Positions 1 to 11,900 of a stretch of 64,000 nt of DNA are shown one piece after another. Source of the stretch: Tetrahymena thermophila SB210. Lineage: Eukaryota > Ciliophora > Oligohymenophorea > Hymenostomatida > Tetrahymenidae. The stretch is from the NCBI RefSeq assembly GCF_000189635.1, contig NW_002476317.1, positions 744,001 to 808,000 on the forward strand. Reading direction: 5' to 3'. The position numbers and the translations under genes are program-made. The notes below the pieces were generated by a model. The model worked only from the letters and a program-made list of their open reading frames with translations. It did no database searches and was not told the DNA's origin. The first letter of the stretch is position 1. Each line of letters begins with the position of its first letter.

Positions 1-3000
1 TGAAGATTATGGGCGCTCTAGTCTATAAGGTTAAGGTGATTAGAATCCTAAAGTTGAAGAACATCTTTGTAATGCGATTCTACTTAACTATTACGGAGAT
101 GAGTAAATAACATGTTTATCATTATTTTTTTATTTTAAGTATTAATCTGAATTTATATGGTTCTAATTATTTTGAAATAAAGTATAGTTTTAGTTTTTGC
201 TCTCCAAATTGAATAAGTTGCTATCGTTTTAATCTTGTTTTTACATCAATTATGAAAAACTTAGTCGTTAGTTTTGCTAATTTTTCATTTTATTGGGCAT
301 CGAAAAAGGGGAATTTTAATTAGAAGTATTAGGAGAACAATTTTATATTAAGGATGGTTAAGACTAAGTTCGAGTCATATATTTTTTATGCTTTTTTCTC
401 AAATTTTCAGCATAGCTTTTACTTTTTTCTAATAAATTTGGTGATATTCCCATTTACAAAAATGCTACTTAATTATTACTTTAATTCTACGAGCCACTGT
501 TATTTAAGCTTTAAGATACTAACTAATTTTTATTACTTTAATGAGTATTTTTGCCTGATTATACATAGTTTGCTGTTTAAATTTCTTGTAAGCTTTATAT
601 GCTTTTAATATATTATTAATTTATTTAAAATTCATTTTTCTAAATATTTCTATTGAGTTTTTATTGAGAAATATTGATAGAATTGTTATTCAATCCTTAA
701 TTTTATTTTAAATTTTAATCGACATGATCTATTTTTGTTAAAGTATGCTTTAGATCAGATAGAGTTTATATCTATTAATTTTAAGATTATTATATTTTTT
801 AATTCTTGAATAAATTAAATCCAGGTTGTAAATTTACATCTTACTTTTATAATTTTGAAAAATCACTATCATTATTTAAGCTTGTTTTTACAATTTTTTT
901 TTCTTCAGAGTTTTACTAAGCTATTTAATCACGAAAAGAGTCAATATTAAAAGTGAAGATATCAATCTTATTTGAGTGTTGATATAATTTTTTTTTACCT
1001 TCCTCTATGGCTAATAAATTAGATTATTTTTATATCCTCTTTGAGCCTTCTGACAATATTCTTAAATCATAATGATCATCAAAGCTTTCACTACTCGTAG
1101 GTAAAAAGCTAGATCTAACAGGATCAGTGTCATTTTTAAACTATCTTTCACTACTCAATTAATTAGAAAACTGCGTATGTTATTAAGAAATCAATTTGTT
1201 AGAATTAGTACTATCATGCGAATCTTTAAATTAAATGATTGGAGATTGCTGCTCATGAAAATTTTATTGCTAAGATTAAATCTAATTTTGAATGAGAAAG
1301 TCTAGTTATTTCTTATAGCTTTAACTCTTATACTGCTCATATTCATTTTAACAAGCCTATTTTTATGGAGAGACCTCAGTTTTATTTTTCAAATTTTATA
1401 ATTCATGTTTCTGTTAATTAGCACCTACTTAAAGTTACACCTAATGATTTATAGGAATGCTTTTCTCTCCTTAAATTTTATCTATATAAAAATTATTTAT
1501 TGTTTATATTAATAGTTTATTAAAAAAATGAAAATAAATAAATCATCATAATATAATTAGTATCAATTCAGTCATTTTATAATTTGGTTTTAGTAAGGAA
1601 CATTATTATAAAAGAAAATGACTTTATAGAAGGTTTTAATAAAAGAAGATTTACATTAATAAATATTACTAAAGAAAATGAAAAAATAAATTAATTACCT
1701 TTTTACTAAATAAAGAGCTATTATTAGTTAATTAGCAACTTTTAATTATTTATTAATTCTATAAAACTCCCTCTTTAAATCTTATTTTTGCTAACAAATA
1801 GACTGTTATTTGTTTATTAATCCTTCTATTGAGTAGGAGAAGATGCGTTTGATTAAGTGACTAACTTATTTTTTTATTGGTTACTGTTTGTAGTATTTTT
1901 TTAATCTGAATAATGTGTAGATTACTTCCTGATCAATTCTTTTACCTCTTTTTACAAAAAAATTTCAAAATTACTTCTGGTTCTAGCTTTCCTTGAACTA
2001 TTAAACTAGCCAGATGAATATTCTTTTGATTATTATGCCTCCTTTTATTAACTTAAATTCTCTATATACATTCCAAAATTTTCACAACTTCCTACAGACT
2101 ATTTATTTAACCTTTCTTGTGACTGGCTCTTTATTTAAGATCTTATTGGTGAATTATTTGGAGATTGTTCTTTCACTTGCTTCATATAATAAATTGAATC
2201 TTATTTTTGTTGAATTTTTTTGAGAGCTTAAGTAATAATTTATCTATTTTTTTGCGTGCCTTAAAATATTTTTTAGTACAAATCATTTTTTATATATCCT
2301 ATGATACTGTCTTCTTCAATAAATACGCTTGCAGGTTTTTCATAAAATTTCTTATCAAAGACTTCTCCATCACCTTTTTAAACATAATATTTAATTTGAT
2401 TTTAACATATGTGTTATAATAATTATAAATTCTTTTAGAAAAATTATAAAGGAATTTGTTTAATATAATTTTTATACAATCTCAAAAGCGAGAAGAAAGA
2501 AAGGATAAATGTATATTTGTCAGAATACTAATTTAAGCTATAGTAAATTACCTGCATATTTCAGAAATTTAAAACTTAATATTTATGGATGCTGCTGATA
2601 GTAGCTTGAAGAAAATTTTTAAAAAATGTGATCATACTTGATAGAGGAGATTTTGCTAATAGCATCTTCTACCTCTTATTTTTTGAATTATGCTTAGCGA
2701 ATTTTTTCTCTATTTTCTTTTGTAGATGGTTAAAGCTCTAAATCTTGTAATTCAGTTTCTAATGCTTACTTCTATTTTAGTAAGTTCATTTCCTATATAA
2801 TTTCTTGATTCATTTTTGGAATATAAATTGAAACCTTTCCTTTTAGTATAATGTACCAATCATTTGATTCTTTAGCATCGTAATGAAAAAGGAAAGTGTT
2901 TTTGCTATATTATTTTATGATTAAATCATTAGCCAGTTGATTTAAAATTGAGCTAATATCATAATCCTCTTCCAGTTCCTAAAAATAATTCTAACATTTT

Positions 3001-3338
3001 AAAAATTGCTTTAGCAAATGCTTATTAGTAAACTGAATATCTGTAGACTTCATTTGATACCCTTGCTAAAAAAATAAAGAGTTTCTTTAGTATTTTCTTT
3101 TTAGTAATTTAATAAAGAGTAAAAAATATATATTCTTTTTACTCTTTTTTTTGATTGATTTTAACTTTATTAAAAATTTGTAAATCAATTTTTAGATAGA
3201 GATGAGATTAGCTATTAACTGTATATCATAAATATCTAAAATGACTCTCTACTCTTATTTACTCATTTATTAAATTGACTTCTATTTTAAAAGGTATTGC
3301 ACTTATGTTATATTCAATCTATAATTATGTAATCTCAT
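1..3338 (-). CDS. Cyclic-nucleotide-binding-domain protein with long Q/N/S-rich tail (3' end beyond the left edge)
   Basis: Read with TAA/TAG = Gln, the minus strand is open from an ATG at 3338 to the window edge, over 1,000 codons, so the C-terminus is missing. The N-terminal part has the helix before a CNBD (around HLLKQFLK) and the strand signature NDWYIILKGKVSIYIP, as in ciliate cNMP-binding proteins. A charged insert of about 80 residues follows, then the domain end (KPASVFIEEDS). The usual FGE phosphate-binding cassette is replaced by GDGEVF, so ligand binding is doubtful. An intron at 2374-2551 splices in phase across this point; another near 3080-3160 is likely, which makes the start uncertain. 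The rest is Q/N/S-rich with no recognised domain. Probable cytoplasmic signalling or scaffold protein; function inferred. A similar gene lies at 8909-14739. Confidence 0.75.
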
Positions 3339-4781
3339 TAAATACTCTTTTTAGTTACAGAAGAAAAATTTCTATCCTCATAGAAAAAATGCAATAATAA
3401 AAAAATATTGTCCATTCACGTGCTTTACTTCTAAATTTTATTTCACTATATTTCAAAAAGCTGTATAAGTTATAAAATAATTAATTTTATCAACTTTTTA
3501 CCAAATTTTTGTTTTTCTATAAGAAAATTTTTAAATATTTTATATTGTAATTATTAAATAAAAATTCGAGTGACAATTACAATTTTAAATGATGTAAACT
3601 AAATAATTAGAATTACAGCCATAAATTTTAAAATTAAAATTTAATAATTAAAAATCAAGCTTCAAAATAATCAATCATAAATGCAGTAAGTAACAATTTT
3701 TTTAAACAATCATTTTTACCACAAATATTATTTGATACAGTCATTCTTCTTTCATCAAAATTTAAACAATAAACATTTACAAATAAAAATTATATTTATT
3801 GAACTTGGTATCATTTTTTTAAATAAAATTATATTGGCAAATTAATTATGGAAAGTTTTATTTAAAGGTTAATTCAAATAGAATTAGAGTATTGGATAAT
3901 CTCTTTAAATTATTAAAAGCAAATTTATAGTTTTATAAATTATCTTAAAAAAGTTAACAAAAAATAATATTAATAATAAATGTTATAATAGATTTTTACA
4001 AAAATAATAAGATATTTAAAAATAAAATTATATTTACGGATGTCAAATTTGACATTATTTATATTAAACGATACTAAAATATTTTACAAAATATTATTTA
4101 AAATACTTCAGTTTTGTAAATATCAAAAGATCTATTTTTTTGAAGTAATAAAAGTAATTTTTACAATTTCAAAAATTATATTAAAAAGTTAAACTAAGAT
4201 ATTGAAACTCCATGGACATACCCAAGATGAGGAGCTAAGGGCACGATTTTTTATTTATTTTTAAAATCTCCAAAAATATAAAAATTCCTCTAAAAAAATT
4301 TTTTAAAATGGTCTAATTGGTGTGACAGGTAGTTATTATTTATAAAAATTATGATTAGTAATTTATTATTTTTAATGACCAGTTATGTATTTATTATCCT
4401 TGAAAATATAAATTTAATAATTATAACATTTCTTTTTGAGTAATAATCATCAAAAAAGTGGCAATATTACAAGCTGAATGTAGTGAGACTCATAAAATTT
4501 GAAAAATTTTTGTAAAACTATTGATTTTTATTTTATTGCATAAAATTTGTTCCATTCAGAATAAATTTATCTCTTTTATTTAAAAATTGATGCTTTTAGT
4601 TTCTTATTTGTTCTTTTCATTCCTCTCCTGATTTATTTATTTTAAAAATACAAAATATTTTTTAAATTCCTTCCTATCGGCTTCAGATTTTTAGTTGACT
4701 TTTAGGAGTAAAGTTTTTATGGAAATAATAAGTAAACATTTAATTCTTAAATAAATACAAACATAAATTTAGAATTTCAAA
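3339..4781. other. Intergenic, A/T-rich; small G+C-richer spot near 4206-4246
   Basis: No coding frame is supported on either strand. It holds the 5' flank of the CNBD gene on its left and the 3' flank of the coiled-coil gene on its right. A short stretch at about 4206-4246 is clearly richer in G+C than its surroundings and is followed by a T run. It could be a small RNA, but I recognise no snRNA, snoRNA or tRNA motif in it. Confidence 0.5.
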
Positions 4782-6875
4782 TCAGCTTTCGAGAATAATA
4801 TTTTGTTTGAAATATAAATTTAGGTTAGGTTTGATTCCTAACTAAATATCTTTTAGCTATAGAATTAGAGCATCCCTTTCTGATTATATTTAGATAGTTT
4901 TGTCTCGTAAATCTTCTATTTAGTTTCTTATGTTCTTTAAATATTCATATAATTCTGTTTTGGATTAAAATAAATATTATTATATTTTTTAGCTTTAAAG
5001 GAATTGCACTCTTAGCTGCTTACACTTTTTTTAAAGAATTTCTATTTAAAATGTAAATTTTTGTTTTATTTAATTAATTTGTTTTTCCTATAGCTCTTCA
5101 ATTTTTGTAACAAAAACTTCTTTCACGTAAGTTGTCAAATCATCTAAGTTATCATTTTCATTTGTTTGCTTATCATGATAAAACCTCTATTTTATAACTT
5201 CAATCAACTACCAAATATTATCTGTTAGAGCTCTATGAACATTTTCTGATTCAGTTTAAATAATATCAGTTATCATTCCCATATCTTATGCATTCTTTAG
5301 TTTTTCTTCAAGCTCCTACTCTTCTCTTTCTCTTTCTTTTTTTTCTTCGTCTTTGTTAAAATCATCAAATTTCTCCTAAAGAATTTAATTAATGATAAAT
5401 TCATCTTTCTGTTAGCTGAACTTTTCAGCTATTTAATTATTTTATTTATCCTTCTTAGATTATTTTAGTTTTTTATTTAGTTTTGGGTTTGATCGATTTT
5501 AATTTTTTTCAAAATTAGAATTATCCAAATTTTAAAAAGTTTCATTTTATTCATCTTCATTCCCATCTTCATCGTCATCATCGTTCTAACTTTAATCATC
5601 CTAATCATTAAATGAATTTTGAGTAAATTTATAATCTTGAAAGAAATTATCATTATGATCTTTCTACTCATTATTATTCTCTTTACCACTGCTGTTAAGT
5701 ATAGATGCCCTTACAGCTGAATCAAATTTTCCTACTTAATTTTTTTACTCATATTTTTTGTCAAAGCTGAAGAGAAAAGAATATCTATGCTTATCTCCTT
5801 AATTGATTTATCCATTTTTATTATTTATTATTATATTCCCACTTCTACCAGATTGCTACTCCTTTTACTAATTTGAGGCTTATTATGAAGAGGCATCTAA
5901 ATTTTTAAAATTGTCAAAAATTTTATCTCTTTTTTTCGTTTCATATATTAGCATATCTTTACATTTCTAGGCAATAAATTAAGATAAGTTGATAGCGATT
6001 TCAAAAAATGACTGTTATTTTTTTTAATTTTCACTGATTTAACTTAGTTTTTCCTTTTTTTTCATTTAAAGATACAACTCATACTACTTCTCAGCAGTAA
6101 TATTTTTAACTTTTTCTTCATATTCCAATTAATTTTTTATATATTCACTCAATTTAAGCATATTATTTTAATTGCAATATTGAATTGTTTTACAGTATTT
6201 TCCTAAAAGATTAAAGGTTGAAGAAAAAGGTGTGATTTCTGTATTAAGCAAATGAATAATTTTTATGGCTAAGTCAAAACAATATTCTCTACTCTTAGTC
6301 TTTTCTTACCATTAGTGGTCATCACTATTTTATTTACTAAGCTCGTTTTCTAAATTTTAGCAATAGTGGTTTATAGCTGCACGAAATGATTTCCTGATTT
6401 TAATATTGTAAAAATCATCTTCTTCTGTCAATTAATTCTACTATTTATAAAACTTTTCTTAAGACTTCCAACAAGTAGAGTTTTCTTATGTATTAGCTTT
6501 TTTTACACTTCCTTAAAAATCATGATAATAAGTGCTTCTACCCACAGAATTTAAGTTCTACAATTTACTAATATTTAACTTTTATTATGCGGATAATTCA
6601 GTGTCATTTGAGCATTTTGCTAGTTAATTATTAAATTTATCTTAAATCTTTTGAATGATGTCTTAATTTAGGGATTATTCATTTTGTTTTATTTTATCAT
6701 AAGATCTATTTTATTTCATGCCAGATGATTTACTAAAAAAGTTAAATATTTTATTTCTATAATTTTGAGGGCTAGATGCTCCGCTTTAAAAGCTATCATT
6801 ACGATAAAGCTGATTACCCAATGAATTTTCTTTCATCAAATAATTATACTTAACTCTTTCTTCCTGTTGATACAT
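4782..6875 (-). CDS. Unknown acidic, Q/N-rich protein with C-terminal coiled coil
   Basis: A single uninterrupted ciliate-code frame of 697 codons runs from ATG at 6875 (MYQQEERVKYN) to TGA at 4782-4784. No family is recognised. Visible layout: an N-terminal Asn/Ser/Gln-rich region; a helical middle with a few conserved-looking hydrophobic stretches (around CFDLAIKIIHLLNTEI and FFEIAINLSQFI); an acidic run around residues 410-440 with several Asp/Glu in a row; and a long charged heptad-like region to the end, likely a coiled coil. The frame stays open upstream of the chosen ATG without another Met, so a short upstream exon is possible. It is transcribed in the same direction as both CNBD genes but separated by long spacers, so co-regulation is not implied. 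Confidence 0.7.
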
Positions 6876-7440
6876 TTAAAGATGCGCTCTAAAAGGGCTA
6901 AGTTCTTCATTTTTCTGCTATTAAATCCCTTTTAATTAGTATTAGTAAAATGTAAGAAAGATAGAAAGATTTATTGAAAAACATTTTTTTAAATACCAGG
7001 AGAATTAGGCCTATTATTAAACTTTTTGTCAGTTTTTATTTATTTCATTAAGATAAAGGTGAGATCTATAAATAAATAAGAAGTAGTCTTAAAAAGCAAT
7101 ATTTATTTTTTATAAAGGAAATATAAATTAAAAATTTAGGTAAATCTACTATTTTAATAATTTTATAATTAATTAATTACCATAGAATTTTAATTCCTTT
7201 ATTATATTGCAAATTATTAATGTTAAAATTTTTATTAACTCAGCCATTAAAAAAAAAGAAAATAATTTTCTTATTTATTTATTTTAAATTTATTCTTTAA
7301 CAATAAACAACATTTGAATATAATTTTAATAATTAAAAATATTTTATTGGATTGTTTATTAGTTTAAAAAATATTTTGGTATTTTATGAAAAATTAAAAT
7401 TTAATTTAAAAAATAAAGAAAGAATTAGAATAATTATTCA
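6876..7440. other. Intergenic, A/T-rich
   Basis: 5' flank of the upstream minus-strand gene. Long A/T runs, no coding frame and no recognisable RNA gene. Confidence 0.5.
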
Positions 7441-8015
7441 AAAGAAAGTAGCTTTACTTTTTATTTTTATAAAAGAAATTGCCATTTAATTGAATTGAAA
7501 GATGAAGAGTTATTATTCTTATGAAAAGATGTAAACTGATAGATTATAAAATAATTTGTAGTTCTATGCAGAATTAATAAATTGAATTTGAAGAACATAG
7601 GAATAAAGAGTTAATCTTTTAATTTAAAAATAAATTATATCCCCTTCAATAATTGAATTGAAATGTGATGAATCATTTTTCTTATGAATAGAAAAAATAT
7701 CCTAGATTTAAAAATATTTTGCTATTTTAAGCAGAATTAAAATTATATTCAAGTTGAAAGAACAATTATGGGATATAGTATATCTTTTACCTTTTAAATA
7801 TATTAAAATATGATGAATTATTATTCTTATTCATAGAAAAATTATAACTAGATTAAAATATATCTTGTAAATTTTAGCAGAATTTAAATTAAAATTGAAA
7901 ATTTAATTTTATATTGAGAATTAAAATAACATAGAAAATTAGCTTGCGAGTAAAGCTTTATAAAAGAAATTATTTACTTTTTAATTGAATTGAAATATGA
8001 TAAATTACGGTAACA
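7440..8015. repeat. Degenerate tandem repeat upstream of the GST gene, about four copies
   Basis: Four related units can be aligned by eye. Each holds a core like TTGAATTGAAATATGATGAA followed by TTATTCTTAT and then a shared GCAGAATT further on. Cores begin near 7490, 7650, 7800 and 7985, so the period is irregular (roughly 145-190 bases). The first and last units also share TAAAAGAAATT just before the core. The copies are strongly diverged and no unit holds a convincing reading frame. It lies directly upstream of the GST start, so it may be promoter-proximal DNA or an old duplicated spacer; that is inference. Confidence 0.55.
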
Positions 8016-8090
8016 TTCAAAGATTAAAAGCAGGATTAATTTAAAAAGATATAATAATTAAATTCATAAAAAAAATAAATAAAAATAAAA

Positions 8091-8699
8091 ATGATTCTAG
8101 GCTATTGGGAAATACCAGGAAAGTGCTAAGCTATCAGATTTCTTTTAGAAATTTTGAAGGTTGAATACACCGAAAAGAGATATACTTTTAAAAATTCAAG
8201 AGAATGGTTTGAAGAAGATAAGTTGAAAATTGGATTAGATTTCCCTAATCTGCCTTATTTTATAGATGGAAACATCAAGTTATCTGAAAGCAATTCTATA
8301 GTAACCTACATTCTTGATAAATATAGCAAATAAGAATGGAAAGGTAAAAACGAAGACATATATAAAGTTGACGAACTACGATTCCTTTTTACAGATTTGT
8401 AGAGCTTAGGATATTTATCAAGCAAAGGAGACTAAGATGCTTTTAAAAATTATTTAAAAAAACTAGATTTTGTTTATTAATTTATTAAAGGTGAAAGTAA
8501 ATTTTTGCTAGGATATTTTACAATAGCTGATTTATATTCATGGGAATGTATAACAAGACTTAAAGTTTAATGGCCAGAATATTATTAAAAGTATTCTGAT
8601 AAATTTGATCAACTCATTTAAAATATTGAGAATATTCCTGAGTTATATTCATACATATAGTCTGATAGATGTCTTAAAATTTAACCTCTAAAAAAATGA
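8091..8699 (+). CDS. Mu-class glutathione S-transferase
   Basis: Intronless, 202 residues, ATG at 8091 to TGA at 8697-8699. The N-terminus MILGYWEIPGK matches the Mu-class start MILGYWDIRG, with the catalytic Tyr at residue 5. The thioredoxin-fold signature LGLDFPNLPYFIDG appears as IGLDFPNLPYFIDG, followed by the glutathione-contacting Ser in LSESNSIVTYI. The C-terminal helical half holds GYFTIADLYSWE, matching the conserved N-capping/helix-6 segment. Length is typical (about 200-220). The family conjugates reduced glutathione to electrophiles in the cytosol. Several in-frame TAA/TAG codons occur at positions where Gln is acceptable. It converges with the large CNBD gene, 209 bases away. Confidence 0.95.
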
Positions 8700-8908
8700 A
8701 ATAAAATATGAATAAAACATAATAAAATTAAAAAGTATTTATAATTTAATTAATAAAATTTAAAACAAAATTATTTGAAATTGAATAAAAAATAATCCTA
8801 AAATCTATCGGTATGTAACAATCTATATAAAATTAAAATAATTAACTCATAAATATATTTTGGTTTAATATCATTTTTTTGTACAGACCATTTTTAAATA
8901 AATAATTC

Positions 8909-11900
8909 TCATTTAATATTTTCTTTTTTATAAATTCTTAAAATTGACTCTATTTTTTATATTTGTTAAGGGTAGTTAGATGAATTATGAAGCAAAAATA
9001 ATTTTTATGGTTTTTATCTAAACATGTTATGCTTAGTTGAGGTAAAAGAATTTTAGTTATATAAAGAGGGATTCCTTTCTTAGCTAGAAGGTGAATTTGT
9101 GTATTAATTAGCTGTATTATGAGATATTTAGTTTTATATTTCATCAAAGTTAGGATAAAAACTGTAAGCTGTTGAGGATTGCATTTAACTACTTTAATCT
9201 TATCCTAAGCTTTATCTTTTATGGAGTGTTTATCTATTGCTACTTTTTTTATATTAAGATTGTGATTCTACACTTCCTTTATGGGTTTAAGAATTAGATA
9301 AGTCACTACTGCTATCACAGTAATTGAGTAAAGATTTCTTAATCCTGATTAATTTGTCTTCCTTTGTTTCTTTAATGTTTGAATTTTTTGGCTTTTGCTA
9401 ATAAATAAAAAAAATGTTATATTTGATAAAGAAAAATAAATTTAAAAATATTATTACTCTTGCTCTACATTTTATTAACTGCTTTATAATTTTTTCTTGG
9501 TTGTATTTTGAATCCTATTCTCCATTATCATTATATTCTTACAAGCATATAGGGTTTATATTTGTTTTCTTTTTGATAGTGTAATTATTTTATTTATTAA
9601 CTGGTTTTGTAATGTTTCTATTCATTTCAACAAAATTTTATATTTTAGGAGAATTAGATAACTAGATATGCTTTTGTATAAGTGGTTAATTATATGATTC
9701 TGTAGATTAACAAAATGAACTTTGTAAATTCAAGTTTTTATCATCTTATTCTTTTATTGATTAATTTTATATGCTCTATTCAGTTTTACTTAGAAGAGAT
9801 GATTTTGGTTTTTTATCAAGATTAAGATTTAAGTTATACATGTAAAAGTTTTTTTCTTAATAACTATCATTTTTCAAGAGAATAGGTGAAATGGGAATTG
9901 ATAAATTATCTTTTTCATTTTATTGTTGATTTTTTTAAAGTGAATTAGTTTAATTTGCTGTAATCAAGCAATCTGCACTATGCTTTTAAGAATTTATTGA
10001 CCATCTAAATCTAGCATCTCTTTTAATATGTGATTATTCTATTGGAGGGGTAGATTTTAATTTGATTTGTTGTGAATTAGAAAGTATAGGCGATTAATTT
10101 ATTTTTAAATTACAGTTTTTTCTGTTGAATTGCATATAATTTTATGTGATATTTGGATTGCTTTAGCTTCTAATAATATTATGCTTGCCTTCAGCTATTA
10201 AATTTTATTAATCATATTAAAAAGCATATTTTGATTCAAAGTTATTTTAACCATTTAAATTTGTATTAATTGAGTGAAATGATTAAAATATATCATCATT
10301 ATTTGTATTGATGCTTTAAAGGTGATCTAATCTTTAACCATCTGATTGTTTATCAGTGAAATTATCTTTTTCTTGCATTTTACTGATATTCTTAACATAT
10401 TGATTTTATGTTTGAAAGCTCTTCTATTAATCCTATTCATGTTATTTTCTAAAAGTTTCTTAGGTTGATTAAAAAGTTTCTCTTTTACAATCTATTTTCA
10501 TAAAAACATTAATTTTAAGTAAAATAAAATGTTCTTTTAATCTTCATAGTTTAGAAAGCAACAAAAATTAATTTAAAAAAATTAAAATAATACCTTTTTT
10601 TATTGAATTGATATTGTAAAAGTTCAATATTTCTTCGTTAGACTTGAAAAAGTACTCTATCTTATTTACATTATCTGTTGTTGGTTTTTAATGTTAATTG
10701 AGTTTTAGCTAGCTATCTACTTTCAAAGAACTAGAATGAGCTTTCATATTTTTAATATTTTTTTCTCTAAATTTGTTTTATTTAGGCAATGCTTTCTATA
10801 TCTCTGTGTTTTATTAATTTTTTGTATAGAAAAATGGTTTGACTGTGAAAATAGATGAATGACTATCCATTTATTTATTATGAATATTTTATTAAATGAG
10901 GTTATAATTATTAAAATATAGAGCTGATTCCCTTTAACTATACTACTTAGATCTTGTTGATTCTAAATCGTTGCTATTTTACTCAGCTATATTTAATGAT
11001 TATCTTTAGCCCTTTTCATTGCTGAAAATATTTTGAGTCTATAATGATCTTGCAGAATTCGAATGAATTTATTAAATCTATCTGCAATTTATGTTATTTT
11101 ATTATTAATTGTTAATTTGACTATTCTTTTAAAGTTAATTCTAAGATGCCATAATTTTTTCTCTTGTTGTTTTGGAAGATAGTAAATATTCTTAAAAATT
11201 ACCGATCCCAAGAAAATTGCCAGTATTTTGTTGAATGAGTAAGCTTTTTGAAATTCGAGGTGAAAAGGGAGACATATCCTTAGTATTTGCAGGAATTTGC
11301 GATTTAAATTTCGAAAACAATTAACTTTTTTTACTTTCAAATTATGCTAATTCCAATTTATTTTTAAAATTCTATTTTATATTTTAAATTTTTTTTTTAA
11401 TTTCAAATTTTTAGCTACCTTACTCAGAAGCAATAATAATATCTTTATCGTTTTTTATTTAACTTCCATCTATCAAATTAGGTTAAATTAATTATTTATC
11501 AAAATTATTTTCTAATAATTCAGATGTTAAATCTTACTGATCAACTTATTTGTCTAACAAATCCTTATTTAGAGATTCTTAATTCCAATCCAATTAAAGT
11601 TTCTTATCTACTTTTTCCTCTTGAGTCTAATAATTTATTTATAAAAATTATTTAATTTAGATCATCTTAAAGTGATATTAGAATTTAGTTTTAGCTTTAT
11701 GAGCATTAAATAAAATGAATTTTTTTACTTCAAAACTTTTTTAGGGCTGGGTTTTTGTCTGATTTTAAAGAGCAGAAAATATTTAAATATTTAAAGCATG
11801 TTTAATGTCCATACCAATAAACTCGCTTAGCTTAAATTTTGGCATGTATTTATATGAATTTTTAATCATAATTTTACGAATCAGATCTTTCATTTGCTTT

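Noticed and set aside
1240-1540. A plus-strand frame with protein-like stretches interrupted by TGA, first read as a decayed gene
   Set aside because: The opposite strand is continuously open and in frame with the CNBD protein, so the plus reading is antisense.
354-2419. Plus-strand ORFs of 69-84 codons (354-608, 2014-2223, 2207-2419) rich in Phe/Tyr/Leu
   Set aside because: They are antisense shadows of the minus-strand CNBD gene, which is open for over 1,000 ciliate-code codons here.
8950-9147. Minus-strand 65-codon ORF MMKYKTKYL...
   Set aside because: Another frame on the same strand continues the CNBD protein to its TGA at 8909; this ORF is an overlapping shadow.
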